A stretch of DNA of 64,000 nucleotides from Sindora glabra. Its lineage: Eukaryota; Streptophyta; Magnoliopsida; Fabales; Fabaceae. The translations under genes were made by a program, and so were the position numbers. The notes below the pieces were generated by a model that was not told where the DNA came from, searched no databases, and was given only the letters and a program-made list of their open reading frames with translations. How positions within the stretch are numbered: the stretch's first letter is position 1; each line of letters opens with the position of its first letter. Where the stretch lies: contig CM035232.1 of assembly GCA_020226215.1 (NCBI GenBank), forward strand, positions 49,848,179-49,912,178, given 5' to 3'. Positions 1-12,959 of the stretch are shown piece by piece.

Positions 1-2540
1 ACAACTTCTTAACTTATAAAAACTTGATATAGTATAAAATTAAAAGGTATAGAGCATGCCCTATTTGTGAAAATGGAGCATGCTATTATTAATTTCAGCA
101 TTAGATACAATATAATGGAAATAATTTTTTTTGTTAATTAACAGGAAGAAAAGTTTGGATGCAAATGTGCTATAATACAATATGTTATGGTAAACTATTT
201 TTTTTTTAGAAAACTTTGTAGATGTTCTTGTATGTATTCATAAAAAATCATAAATAATAGGACATCCATATAATCTTAAATCTTAAGTAAAATTTATATC
301 TAAATTTGGTTTTGCTAATATTTCTTTCCATTAGAAATCCATTAACATTTAGAAGATTTAGGAATTTCAATTTTATATACTTTAAGATGAAATAAATAAA
401 ATTAATATTTATATATAAATTTTTTCCATTTGAATGATTTGTTCACTTTTTTTTAACAAAGTATAAATATAAAGCATATATTCTCAAATGAATATAAAAC
501 TTATACAAAAAAGAGTAGCAATTTTTGTATACAATATATTTGTAGGCTTATAAAATTGGTTTTTTTTATCCAAGCACAAACTATTCTAAGCAAAACCTAA
601 CTTAGTCTAGTATACTTTCACACCTAACTTTGTTAAGAGTGGAAGTAAGTTACTTTATTTATAAGCCCTTAGCAGCTTAGCCAACTTTTATCCTATCTTA
701 GCTTGTTTATTTTATTTACAAAATAGAATAGGTTTGGACCTAAGTTTTGACTTATTTTACAAAATAGGTCTAGTTTTTTTAATTATATTTAGTTTATACA
801 TATACCAAATTCTTATCAACGTACTCTATAAAAAAAAGGTCCATACTTTTTTATCTTTCATATTGGAAGAATTTATTTATCATACATAGCCTTGAAAGTA
901 TACTTATTAAGAAAAATATATGTGATAATATAGTTAAAACACTCTTAAAAATTCCAATTAAGGCAAAGGATGGAGGTAAGGTCAAACTAAACTCTTAAGA
1001 AATGGTCATAGAGGAGAAACAAACATTGGAAAAAAGGTTTCAACATATGTATTTATCTCTAATATATCATACCTTGTCTAAAAAGGAGAAAACATATTTC
1101 TACACATAGTTAAAGTTCCCTATCACTATTCTTCCAACATCAAAATCCTTATTTTTAATGAAAAATTTAAAATTGATTAACTTGAATTCTCAAGATTATC
1201 ATGCTTTGATGCAACAACTCGTACTAGTTACTATTTAAGGAATATATCTTAAATATGTAAGATAAGCTATTATGAGACTTTATTTCTTCCTTAATGAAAT
1301 ATGTGCCAAGGTTGTTAACTTAAAATATTTGGATGACTTGTAGAAAGATGTTGTTATCATGCTATCCCAACTTAGGATGTATTTTCCATCTTTATTCTCT
1401 ACCATTATAGTACATTTGGTTGTCTAATTAGTAAAGAACATAAAATTTTGTGTATTAATTTAGTTGAGGTGAATGTACCCAATGAAAAAATATATAAAGA
1501 TTTTAAAAGGATATGTGTATAATTGAAATAAGCCCAATAGATGTATTTTAAAGGTTACATTGCTAAGGAAAATATGGAGTTTTTCCTAGAATACTTGTGT
1601 AATACAAATACTATTAGGCTTCCTAAGCCTCAATATGAAGGAAGAATTTTAGGAAATGGTAGATTAAGGACTTGATGAAGAGCATACATTATGAAATATA
1701 AGTATAAACATATATCTATGTACTGCAAAATAGTGAAAAGTTTGAATATTACATAGATAAGCATGCAACTCACATAAAAAAGCTACATCATAGTAGGACT
1801 AAGTAGCGGGTATAATCAAAACATAATTGCATATTTATCATGTGGTTGTGTAATTAAATAGGGAGCATAATGGCATAAATATTGGATATTATTTTTAAGA
1901 TTATAAGATGGTTAGCCAATAAGCCTTACATGGAAGTTATATCTTATCAAAGACATGGCATCAACAATTATTATTTTTACACTAAGGGATAAGATAAGAA
2001 AAGCACCATGTAATATAATTGGTTTACTTTGGTGGCTCAAGTAATGCATATTTCTAATGTTAAGGACCAAAACCATATCTACATGATGATCTCATATTAC
2101 AGGGTCATCCAAGATATATAGGAGCTCAACTACATCCAATTCAAAGAGCATGTCTTTTGATGTAAGTAGATAAAGAAGAATAATGACATATGTGTGAATA
2201 AGTTAGGATTTGCAATTGTGGATTTTAATAAGGAGTGTCATAAGGAGGTTATTCATAATGATATCCTAACCAAAACAAGTTTTTTATGTGTTATACCTAG
2301 TGGATAACAAATAGTCTATAGTTCTTTAAAGGAAGAAAGAAATTATTAGAAGTGAGAATGAATAAGAAATAGCCACTAATATTAAAGACATACCTCCTTT
2401 ATTAGGACTACCTTTAGTTAATCATTAAGGCAATTTCAAAGAGTTTTATGTACAAAAAATCATAGTGAATAGATATGAGTTCACAACCCTTAAGAAGTAT
2501 CCAAAAATAGAAGAGAATAGAGATATTTTCATTAGGTAAA
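1..2540 (+). pseudogene. CACTA (En/Spm) Tnp2 transposase remnant, copy 1
   Basis: Decayed coding DNA for a plant CACTA Tnp2-type transposase; the 5' part lies outside the window. Read in shifting frames it gives the order typical of plant Tnp2 genes. About 1150-1640 matches the DUF4218-like segment, for example SQDYHALMQQL near 1187-1220 and a degenerate FP-S-F-IIVHL stretch near 1380-1420. About 2110-2340 matches the DUF4216-like segment (KLGFAIVDFNKE near 2200-2240). Many stops and frameshifts interrupt it, so it cannot make a transposase. It is collinear at the nucleotide level with 25445-27440 in the second CACTA element, which fixes orientation and identity. The family excises and reinserts DNA by cut-and-paste; this copy could only be mobilised in trans, if its ends were intact. 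Confidence 0.8.
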
Positions 2541-3663
2541 ATTAGCATAGATAGTGTTAAAGCTAGTTAAAACTATGCAATGAGATCCACGCCAATCATA
2601 ATCAAGTTCAAATTGTGCTTGGTACAGTGAAGAATGCATGACTAATATCTATATAATTTTACAAAGCACTTTAACATAAGGAAAATAGATCAGATGTCTT
2701 TTTAATATGAGGAAAATATTATGTTGTAAACTATATCGATGATCTAGTGTTATTTTTGTGTCAATTGTTGATAAAAAATGTCATAATGCAATTATAAAAA
2801 ATAACATAAAAATGTTAATTATTTATTAAAAATTGACATGTTTTTAAAATGAAAAAAATATATGCCTATATATAGATTGTCTCATTTCTTATTTAGTTTG
2901 ATTTATATTCAATTTGTTACTATTCTATTTAATTATGTAATAAAATAGAAGAATTTTAATATCACATATTTCACTTAGAGTAAGTCATGTTTTGAATATT
3001 GGTTATACATTGTAAATTTTAATGCACATGATATGTATAATTAAAGTAATTCTATTCTAATATATTTTTTTTGTATCTATTGGTTTTGAAATAATAACAT
3101 TTTGTTTGGTAAAGCTTTAATAAGTTCTTAAAGAGGAATTCTAAATTGGTTATATAATGAAACTAACATAAAAGGTTAAGCTATACTTAATCTTAAGACA
3201 TTGGTTTTAGTTTATAAACAACATGGAATATTAAATGATGCCATTTTTGTCTCCTTAAAACTTGTGAAAAAAAAGGTAGGAATTGACATTCAAAGTTTAT
3301 CTTGAGCACCAAATTGTAGATAAATTATAAAAAGTGCCCTACGGAGTGATCAACCAATTCATTTTCTTTTGTAAGAAAGATGTTCCTTGCAATTTCTTTC
3401 CATTAGATTAAAAAATCACCTCTACTTAATTTCAACATTTTTTGCTCTTGATAACATCTTCTTATTAACATTAAGATCCATTTGAATCTTCTCTAAACTT
3501 AAATATAAACATCTATATCTTGTGTGTTGTATTAATTTGTTTAGATTCTTTATTTTGATTATATTAATTAGGGTTTTGGTTAATATGGGTCTTTCGAAGA
3601 AAAAATGGCAAATTTCTTTCTTACAAAAGGTCAGGATGATGTATATATTTCAAGCAAATACAT

Positions 3664-4235
3664 AATTCCACCAACGTTTAATGGTAAAAACAATGTAATA
3701 AATTTCTCTCTAAAAGAAGTATATTAGATTAATGTTTCACCTACAAGAGCAATTATGATGTTCTTGTGCCCTTATTTTACCATAGTGAAATTTATAAGTA
3801 TTTCTATTGATAGGCATGTCATTTGGAAGATAATATAAGTTCCTTCTCATCATTTAAAGGTATTATTTCTAATTTTTACAATAGTTACACATTATATGGA
3901 AAAAGCAATGTAATAAATTTTTCTCCAATAGAAACACATTATATTAATATTTTACCTACAAAAGCAATTATGATATTCTTTTGCCCTTATGATATCATTC
4001 TTAGCAATTCCACCAAAGTTTAATGGCAAAAGCAATATAATAAATTTTTCTCTAACAAAAGCATATTATATTAATGTTTCACTTGTAAAAGTAATTATGA
4101 TATTCTTATGTATTTTGTCACAATGGGATTCATAAGTATTTCTATTAATGGGCATGTTATTAGAAGAAAATATAAGTTTCTTCTCAACATTTAAAGGTAT
4201 TATTTCTAGTTTTTGCAATAGTTACATATTATATG
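3664..4235 (+). repeat. Three direct repeats inside CACTA element 1
   Basis: A roughly 235-bp unit occurs at 3664-3899, again as a shortened first half at 3900-4005, and once more at 4006-4235. Shared landmarks are AATTCCACCAA at the unit start, GTAATAAATTT, GCAATTATGAT and AAAGGTATTATTTCTA, with each full unit ending in ATTATATGG. The reading frames through the units encode similar short peptides (for example NVINFS), but stops break them. They lie downstream of the Tnp2 remnant, where a second CACTA gene would sit; whether they were ever coding is unknown. Confidence 0.7.
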
Positions 4236-4672
4236 GCTCATGGTATTTGGTCCCAACTCAATATATCATTTTTCATCTTTTTCTAATTTATTATATTTGT
4301 GATATTAATTTTGATCATAAAGACATTAAGGTAGGGCTTACATACTGCTATTATGACTTGTATAATAATGTAAGTTGCTAGGTTCTATAATTAGGTTCGG
4401 ATACCGTTCTTAGGGTAATGCAATTTAGGAGAATTCTTATAGATTTTTTTAGGGAAAAAAATAAGGAAATAATATTGGATATTTAATATAACAACCGACA
4501 TTGTAAACTAATATCAACAACTTTGGCTATCAATCAAAAAATTGATGTCATATTTCAATTATTAACTAATATCCTATAACTAAACACATCATTTTTCTTG
4601 TAAAAAAATTAACATTGACATAAGTATTCAACATCGAATAACTAACATTAAATATACATGGTTTTTACCAAT

Positions 4673-7600
4673 GCTTGTTTATTGTTAGGTTTTGAATACA
4701 TAAAACACAATAAAAATTTTAAAATTATATCAAAACCTACTAAGGATCAAAGCAAAAAAGCATAAATTTGTGATAAAAAATAGACTTTGAAGAGTAATTC
4801 CAAACTAACGTAGAAAAGTTTGATTTAAATTAAATCTATTACATTCAGAATTATAAATGTAAGTGTAGGTTGCTTCTATTTTTTTATGAACATGCACAAA
4901 CATCACAAATGTTCAATTAACATGAATCACCATGAATGTAAGTCCTGGATGACAAATTGCAAATGCTATCAAATGCTTGTGAATGTTGTTAAATGCTAAT
5001 GTCTCTATGGTATCTACACAAACAACTAAAAACCCCAATCTAATCAAATAGGATTGTTCTTTTTCATAAAGTAGTACTAGCTGCTAAAATTTCTAGTTTT
5101 TCTAGTTTTTTTTTATCATTTTTCAATCAATGAATATATTGTATATGTAGAATTAGGATTTTAAAAGTTAGAATAATATCTCTATTTTTCTAGGATAAAT
5201 ATCTTACCTAATTTAAAATGAATGATTAATCATAATTAGATACTTTTCTAGCTAATATCTTTTATCTCACAAATAAGATATATTTATATAATATTTGATT
5301 GATATATATTATTTTGTAATAAAATATCTACTTTATGATCTCTAGCCAAGATTTACGTTGAGTAAGGAGATAGTTAGGCTTTGATTATTAACCAAGCCTA
5401 AACATGAATTGTCACCAATCAGCCCATATTTAGTGATTCTTATTATAAAGCAATCATATTATGTTATTACTTAATGAAGCAATCATGTTCGACTTTTCTC
5501 AATTAAGAGCTCTAATCTAACTAGAGTTTCTAATTATACTATAACTCTAATATTTGATTTGTTATTTGCATGTGACCCTTTAAGTTCTTATCATATTGGT
5601 AGTGATCATAAAATCTTATTTTACTATCAAAGATAGTGAATTGTTGACCCTATTACAAGTGATATTAGATAGTATCAACATACATAACTTTTCATGTAAA
5701 AAACTATAGTGACTTTAAGTCAAAAGACCACATACATCATTATCACTATGAAAATTGCTTATGACACAATGATTCTTGTAACATTTTCAAGGCTGGTTAG
5801 TCAAAAACATTTATTCTCCAGCATATATATATGAGTTAACTTGATAATCTCATATCTATAACCATAATCATTAGTAGGCATAAATACTAGTCTTAATGCA
5901 TTATTGTTATCTCAATTAATAATAATACTTAATTAAGGATATTCAGGAATAATACAAATTATTTTAGAGATAATTATTATATTTATTTATATAACACAAA
6001 TATAACATTAAACATAATAATTAATTAAATGCCTTTGCTTATATGTAAAGGAAACTTAATACATTTTATGCTAATGCAATCATCCTATGATTACACCAAC
6101 ATAGACACATCAAGTGGTAACCAATATGGGATGTGTTAAACAACTAATGTAAAATGGCTTTCTTGTAATAGTGTTATATGTTTATGGTTAAGCATAGGTA
6201 CAAGTTCTTAGGAGAGACTTTGATTAATTCCATAACTTACTAATAGCATTGGTAATGTCGATTAATACAACAATCTACATATTTAAACTTAAAAGCTTCC
6301 TTTTTTATAGAAGGTGATCTATGTTGATAATAGAAGCTAAGGTATTGCTTAAATGTTTTAAATGGCTAGTGAGAGTGAAATTTATAAATGGATTGTACAA
6401 GTTTATAAGTGATTGTTGATATACCTTTAGTTAGAAGTTTTTAAAGGTATTTAAAGGTGGGTGTTGTTGATGTATAAAATATTGTCTATATTATTTTCTC
6501 TTATTTTATACCCCTTAGTTTGTTACATATGGTTAATTTTATAGAATTTGCAAATATTGAATTTTTATACTATTTCATATTTCTAATTATAACTTGAGTT
6601 ATAATGTCAAAAAATGGGTAATCTTTATATTGTTTGGAACCTATGAGAAGTCTTTAAGACTTTCATGTTTTAGTCATAACCCAATTCAGATGTTTAGAGA
6701 GTCAAATCTGATCATGAAAATGAAGCAGTGGTGTTATCTAGCCTAACCTATCTACAGTTTATAGGCTTTAAATAAAGCTCTAGATGTCCAAATTAGCTCA
6801 AACTAACGCCTAAAGTTACCTAAGACCTAACCTAACATGATTTAAGACTCACTTTAGTGAAACTACATAGTTTTGAGGGTATTACAATAGCTAAAAGGAA
6901 AGTTAATAGTAACTTTTATAGTGTATTAGTTTATAAATTAGGTTCTAGGCTTTTGAAATTAGTAAGGCCCTATTCATTGTAATCTAGGGAGGATATTAAC
7001 TTGAACTAATAAGTTTTGTAGCCTAAGAGATCAAATTTAAGGGTTTATGCCTTCAAAGATAAATAACACAATTCTAGATAGCAACTTTGGACAATAACCC
7101 TTCTCTTCTCTAGTTTTCTTTGTTTCCCACCATGAGTGGTTGATTCTTCTACATTAGTTCAAAGGTTTGAGCACTCTAACCTTAGTTTGATTTTGAGATT
7201 CTATTTTAATTCATATTACTCTTAATTCATTTATCTCTTTCTTTTCTATTCTACATTTATTTTGTGATTGTTATGGGTGATTAGCTAATTAGACTTAATA
7301 GCTAATTGCTTTTGATAATTTACAGTTATATAATTGATTGCAATTAATTCTCACATTTAGGTGGATTGTTTTCAATAATAATCAATAGTAATAAAGTATT
7401 TGATTTTTGTGTGTAAAATTATAATTACCTAAAATAATCAAAGGATAAATAAGCAATTTCTCTATGTAAGATTATTGATTTAGTCTTGGCTATTTATAAA
7501 TTAATTGCTCTTGCTAGTTAATTAGGGATTAGAGTTAGTCTTGAGTTAATTAGTGTTAGATAATTAATTTGTTATATTAACTAGGGTTAGTAGAGGGTGT

Positions 7601-7890
7601 TTGAGTAATTCCCTAGCTATGTCAAAAGTAATCTTGTTAATGTCAATAATAAATCTATTTTTAAAGTGTGAAATCCCTTGAATTAAGTTTTTATATTTTG
7701 TTTCACTCTACTTTTATTGTGCATTTTAATCTATTTTGCAAAACCCTTTAATTTACATTCTGCTTTGATTAATTGGCTTTTTATTTCTTTAGGAAGACTC
7801 GAACTTGCCACTTACTATTATTTTTAAGCAAGTTTGATATTTAATTTTGATATGAAACGATGCTTATAGCTATAGATTGATGACTTTTAG
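4673..7890. other. Unassigned AT-rich repeat-like DNA
   Basis: No gene is recognisable. About 5340-6060 reads like the non-coding part of a decayed retroelement, with TTTGATTTGTTATTTGCATGTG followed by text common in plant copia-type post-pol regions. That assignment is weak, and no LTR pair or primer site could be paired with it. Near 6249-6330 there is a motif (GGTAATGT, then AGCTTCC and ATAGAAGG) that recurs at 8170-8230 and, inverted, at 7936-7950. Confidence 0.35.
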
Positions 7891-7935
7891 AATTCATCAA
7901 CAAAGAAAGTTTTTAAGTAAAGGGCTTTGACTGTA

Positions 7936-8184
7936 GTATTCAACATTACCTAGGTTATTAAGAAGAATCCTAGAATCTCTTAAGGTTTCTTTTAAGGACT
8001 TATAACAACATTTTTAGTAATAAGCACAAGGATTCTACAAAGCATTTAGAAGAATTTTTATCTAAAGTCCTTCTAAATGCTTTATAAAATACTCTTATTT
8101 ATGATCAAAGTATAAGTACAAATCTATGTAAGACACTCTAAAAAATCCCTAAACCTTCTAAATAGCCCTGGTAATGTTGAATAC
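7936..8184. repeat. Concentric imperfect inverted repeat (long hairpin)
   Basis: Outer arms GTATTCAACATTACC (7936-7950) and GGTAATGTTGAATAC (8170-8184) are exact reverse complements. Inner arms AAAGCATTTAGAAG (8039-8052) and CTTCTAAATGCTTT (8070-8083) are also exact. Both pairs share one centre near 8060, so the region can fold into a single hairpin of about 250 bases. Weaker pairing seems to extend outward to about 7895 and 8225. Probably a MITE or part of a larger element. Confidence 0.7.
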
Positions 8185-8283
8185 CAAAATTGACACCCCA
8201 ACTAAGAAGCCTTCTTTCATAGAAGGAAAGCTATTTTGATAGATTGCCAATTTATTTCAAATAGGCAAGTGAAGCCCTATTTA

Positions 8284-10075
8284 TAACACAAAAGCAAATT
8301 ATTAAATGTTAGTTATTAATTTAAAATTGACAATATAAGTTTGGTCATATATATAGTTGCAATACCTTAAGATGTTAGTGAGATACTAAAACAACATGTA
8401 AACTAATGATGAATTGTCATGATAATTAAAATGGACTTAAACAATGGTTACTGCAAAAAAAAAAAAAAGCCAACATTATAAGTTTCTTACCTTTCATTTA
8501 ATCATTTTTAGTTCCATTCATTTGAACTTCTTCATAAACATCATTCATTTAGTCATTTTTAGTTTTATTCATTTATCTTTCTTCATAAATGCCATATATT
8601 TAGTTCTCTTAAATTTTATAGGAAATGCCATTATATTAGATGTTGGTTAATCTCAAAACTAATGTTTTTATGTTTCCCATTTCCTTAATAAAGGCCTTTA
8701 GATTTTCTAAAATTTTTTTTTTATGTAAATAACCTATGTTATAAGAATCTTTAACCAAAGCTTTAACATTGCAAACTACTTTCGTATAAATTTTGAAATA
8801 TATGAGTAGAAATTATGAATATAAAAAAGAAGTTATTTTTGAATCAATTTAATATAGAAAGTTATATTTGTTTTGACAAGTGTTCTCTTTGTTAATCTAT
8901 GTAATTTAAATATAGATTATAGAAATTTAATGTAAAAATAACTTATAAATGAGTAAAGAGAAATAATTTTATAAATTTATATAAATTTAATTATCATTAT
9001 TCTATTTATAATAAAAGTACAAATAGATGAGTAAAGGGAAAGTATATCTATGAATTTATACATGATAAATGCACTAAATCATTAATAAACAAAAAAACTA
9101 CACATCTACATGAATGCACAAAAATAACAAAACTACTATGTATCAAAATCTTCATCCTTTATGCAAACTTAAGTTTATTGCTCAGGTCTCTTTAGTTTGT
9201 ACACTTTAGCAATATAAAAACTAGAGTCAGAATATAAAAGAATCATGTTTCAAATCATCATTCACCTGCTTTTTCATTTATCTTTTACTCCATTAAGAGA
9301 GTATATAATATGAGAATAAAAGATTAAATTTTTTCCATTATACACTCTCTTAATGAAAGTGGAGTGAAAGGACAACAAAAATATTTTGTCTTAAAATTAT
9401 CATACTTGATACAAATTTCAATTTGTTACTTATTTTTCTCTACTTTGATAATGAGAGTATATGGATACTCTAGCAATGAAAATAGTCAATCACTAGATAG
9501 ATATCAAAAAGAATATTGGAAAGTGAAATGTTAAAAGTGTTTCATATGAAAAGAAAGAATTAGAGTGAAAATTTATAGAAAAATAATAGGAGTCGATTAT
9601 TAGATAAAACTAAGATCCTATACATATGTGATTTTCATTAAAACTTTTGAATATGCCTTTTAAATGATAGTTATTAACTAAAATTGGTGTCTTATCCACT
9701 AAAACTAAATTGTGTTATTTTAGAGAGACTTTTCAAATGTCATTTAAATGTTAGTTATTAACTAAAATCTACGTCCCATCCATTGAAACTAAATTGTGCT
9801 ATTCCATAGAGACTTTTAAAATGCCTCTTTGATGACAATTAAGAAAAAAATGATCTTTTAAGATTTCACACAAGGTTTAGATGTCAATTATTTTATAATT
9901 GACATAATAAGTTTCCCACGATCAACATAAATGTTAGTTATATTCTTATTCGTTATCTTAAGTTTTTCATATAATTTTAAAAATATTATCACATTGAAAT
10001 AAACATCAATTCTAATATAAACCAACATGTATCAACCAACATAAATCAACATTTCTATGTTAATGAATTTTGTTA
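8284..10075 (-). mobile_element. CACTA-related terminal DNA, copy 3 (minus orientation)
   Basis: Read on the minus strand from about 10075, the sequence follows the left subterminal region of the CACTA element at 21334 (shared AAATTATATGAAA, ATAACTAAC and AAAAGTCTCT blocks). Between about 9660 and 9830 a unit of roughly 70-100 bp containing GTTATTAACTAAAAT and AGAGACTTTT is repeated, as is usual for CACTA subterminal repeats. No transposase remains, so this looks like a deletion derivative. Both ends are degenerate and approximate. Confidence 0.5.
9270..9385. repeat. Short inverted repeat around ATTAAGAGAGT
   Basis: CTTTTACTCCATTAAGAGAG (from about 9279) is mirrored by CTCTCTTAATG and GTGGAGTGAAAGG at about 9347-9371. 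The two arms can pair around an AT-rich centre. MITE-like; no target duplication was identified. Confidence 0.5.
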
Positions 10076-12190
10076 ACTTTTACTTATTAAAAGATATTCC
10101 AAATACCTCAATCCTCTTCCAAATTCACAAAATTTTAAAAATATTACATCTTAATTATTCAAACAAGTTCTTTCAAGCTATAATAATTTAAATACCTTAA
10201 CTAATTAAAATTTTTCCTTAAATTGCCACATCCACACTCCAAATTGGGCTCTTATATGTTTCTCATGAAAGATTGATTGAGAAATTTGAGTAAGGCTACT
10301 TGAATAACTTGAAAACTAAACTAACTATTAAGCACCAGTAAATTAACTTTTTTCCCATAATGGCCTAAATAATTCCAAAACAATGAACAAAATTTATGCG
10401 CCACTTCTGCTATTAAATAAAACAATGAAAACAATTCAAAATACCTTATTAATATGAGTTAAATTAATAAGGCCTACAATAAAAGTAGAAGCTTAAATGA
10501 TAATTCATTGTAAATCAAATTGCTAAGGTTTTGGTGGATGGAGTTAGGAGTGACAATTTGTATCATTTAAGCCAACTCATTTATTAAATGTGTCAAAATA
10601 TATGAACTCATTTAACTTGCTTAATAATTTTAATTAATAAAATTTATATTATAAAATTATTTATTAAGTTTAATTACTTAATATTTTTCATAAAAATAAT
10701 TTTAATTATTAATAAAATACTATTTAAAATTTGCATTGTCATTTTATTAAAATAAAAATTTTATATCTTTATTATATATATCTATGTATAATTTTACTAT
10801 TAATTATTTCTATAATAATATTTTAAAAATTTTAATATAAATTCTTAGACGATTTAGCAAATCAATACAAAATCCAAATAAATATGTTATATTCATATCA
10901 TATTATCATATTATCATATTATTTTAGAAATTTTCACCTTTAAATGGAGCTCATAAGTGAGTATTATTATGTGCACTTTTTTTTCTTATTCAAATGTATT
11001 CTTGCAACTGCACATATTATATATTTAAAATACAACTTATTTTAGACACAGGATATAAAATTATATTAAATAAATTTAACTTGAATTATATTGTAATATA
11101 ATAATTATTTTATATATGCATAACAAATAAAATCAAAGTTTTAAGTTGTGACTACAACACAATTTTTTGGTGAAAAAATTAGTTTTTGCTTACAAAAATA
11201 GTGATTATTATATCCGTCAAACTTTATAATTATTATTAATCTTTTATCTCTATTTTTATTATAATTATTAGTCTCTCTATTCACTTGTAATATTAAGATA
11301 AAGAAAAATATTGATTTGAATCATTAAACTCTAACCTAACAATGTTGAATACATGCCTTTTTTATTATTTTTTTATCATTTAATATTGATAGTTATAAAA
11401 TTTAAAGGATATAGTAATCTTTACCTCTATAAATAAGAAATTAAATGTTGATTTATCGTATAAAAATAAAAATACAAGTTATAAATATTACAATTGTGAT
11501 CCTATATTGAACAAAATCTATGTAAGTAAAATATTAAAATTTTCATATTTATTTTTTCAAAAATTTCAATATATAAATATAGAACATCTGCTACAGTGAT
11601 TGTGATCCTAAGTAGCTGCAGCGTCTGTGAGTTAAAAAAAAATCATAATTATAGTATAATGTGATTGCAATAACCAACTATCACATTTTTAATATTGTAA
11701 CTTCGATTATTAGGAAAGCTTTTTACCAAAAAATTTTGGTTCAAAAGCAATATTTGATTTTTTAAAAAAGTTTTATATTTTTTATTCAAAATTTGATTTT
11801 TACTTTTTACATATATATACTTACAAATTTAACCACCCCTAAAAAAAATAATAAGGAAAGCTACTTATTCTGCTCCCTAGGACCTAGATCTAGTTAGGTG
11901 GGAAGTGCAAGAGGGTGCGTGAGGCATGCATCTAGTTAAATAAATAAATAAAAATTGAAAAGTTGATCGGCTGAGGGAAGTATGAATAGACTATGTTCCA
12001 TGAATCTGTAACATCATTTCATGCCTAACCAGTCAGTCAAGGCATTGGACAATTGGCCTTCATGTGGGGTATTTTGGACTTTCTATCATCACATTTTGGT
12101 CATTGTCTCGTTGATGGGAGGGCAAGAGGGCGTCTGAGGGCCACCATTGCTGAGCATGAAGCGAACGCAACGTTCTTTTTAAGTTAAATT
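10076..12190. other. AT-rich spacer without recognisable genes
   Basis: Long runs of A and T with stops in all frames. A less AT-rich patch at about 11860-12170 contains no recognisable protein motif. Nothing further can be supported. Confidence 0.4.
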
Positions 12191-12193
12191 CAC

Positions 12194-12224
12194 ATCAGCT
12201 GAATCAGCTGCTGATTCAGCTGAT
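12194..12224. repeat. Perfect 31-bp palindrome
   Basis: Left arm ATCAGCTGAATCAGC (12194-12208), one central T, then the exact reverse complement GCTGATTCAGCTGAT (12210-12224). The arm itself repeats the CAGCTG core. It could be a MITE centre, an extruding cruciform, or a paired binding site for a dimeric factor; no further context decides. Confidence 0.9.
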
Positions 12225-12959
12225 AACGTGTTATTATCTATTATTGTGGATAAAATATAATATATCTCTTAAATTTGTGTTTCAACCTCAACTTATTTTT
12301 CTTATTTTTAAAATATATAAGAAATCACACTTAGCCATTTTAAAATTGAATATGGATATGGATTTTCACCTTTTCTTAAAAGAAAGAGGGTGTAATTTTA
12401 GGAGAAAAATAAATATAATTTTTTAATGGCAAAACTATAGGTCTCAATAAAATAAAAATATTTTTTATCTCTTCAAAGATAATTAAAAAATAAAAAAGAA
12501 ATGATTCAAACACCTTAAAATTTAATTTAAACGAAATTATCAACTAAACGTTAACTTTATAGGAAATTTATGTTTTTTAATTATATTCCTCATTTGCTTA
12601 AGTCATATGAATTAAAATAGGAATTGATTGGGGTCCAAATCTTCTTCATTCTACTAATTTCTATTTAGAATTTACTTATATTCTGTTTTTTTCCCTATTT
12701 TAATCAACTCAATAAAAAAAGCATCTTACTTCTTGTTTAGGCGTGCCTCCCTTGAGGTTAACGGGGTATCATTAGCGCACAGCAATTCTAAATTTACGTA
12801 AGTGTCCAACAAATATTCAAGTGACAAATGTCAATATTTAATTATTTCAATAATATGCAATTTTATCTAAATATAGAGAAAAAGTCAAGAGATAAATTAT
12901 AAAATAAAAAATATAAGAGATTAAAAAAATCATTCTTTTATGAACAATTGGGATCTAAG

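Larger units (their letters stand above)
1..4672 (+). mobile_element. CACTA element 1, 3' part (left end outside window)
   Basis: Tnp2 remnant followed by about 2.1 kb of non-coding DNA. The right boundary is approximate. From about 4480 the sequence (TAACAACCGACATTG, then TGATGTCA and AACTAACATT motifs) resembles the right subterminal region of the better-preserved CACTA element ending at 28392. No clean CACTA terminal repeat remains near 4672, only a degenerate TTTTTACCAATG. Old and immobile. Confidence 0.6.

Noticed and set aside
8444..8650. Small membrane protein
   Set aside because: Hydrophobic F/I/L translation arises from T-rich DNA in CACTA-related sequence; internally repetitive and without supporting signals.
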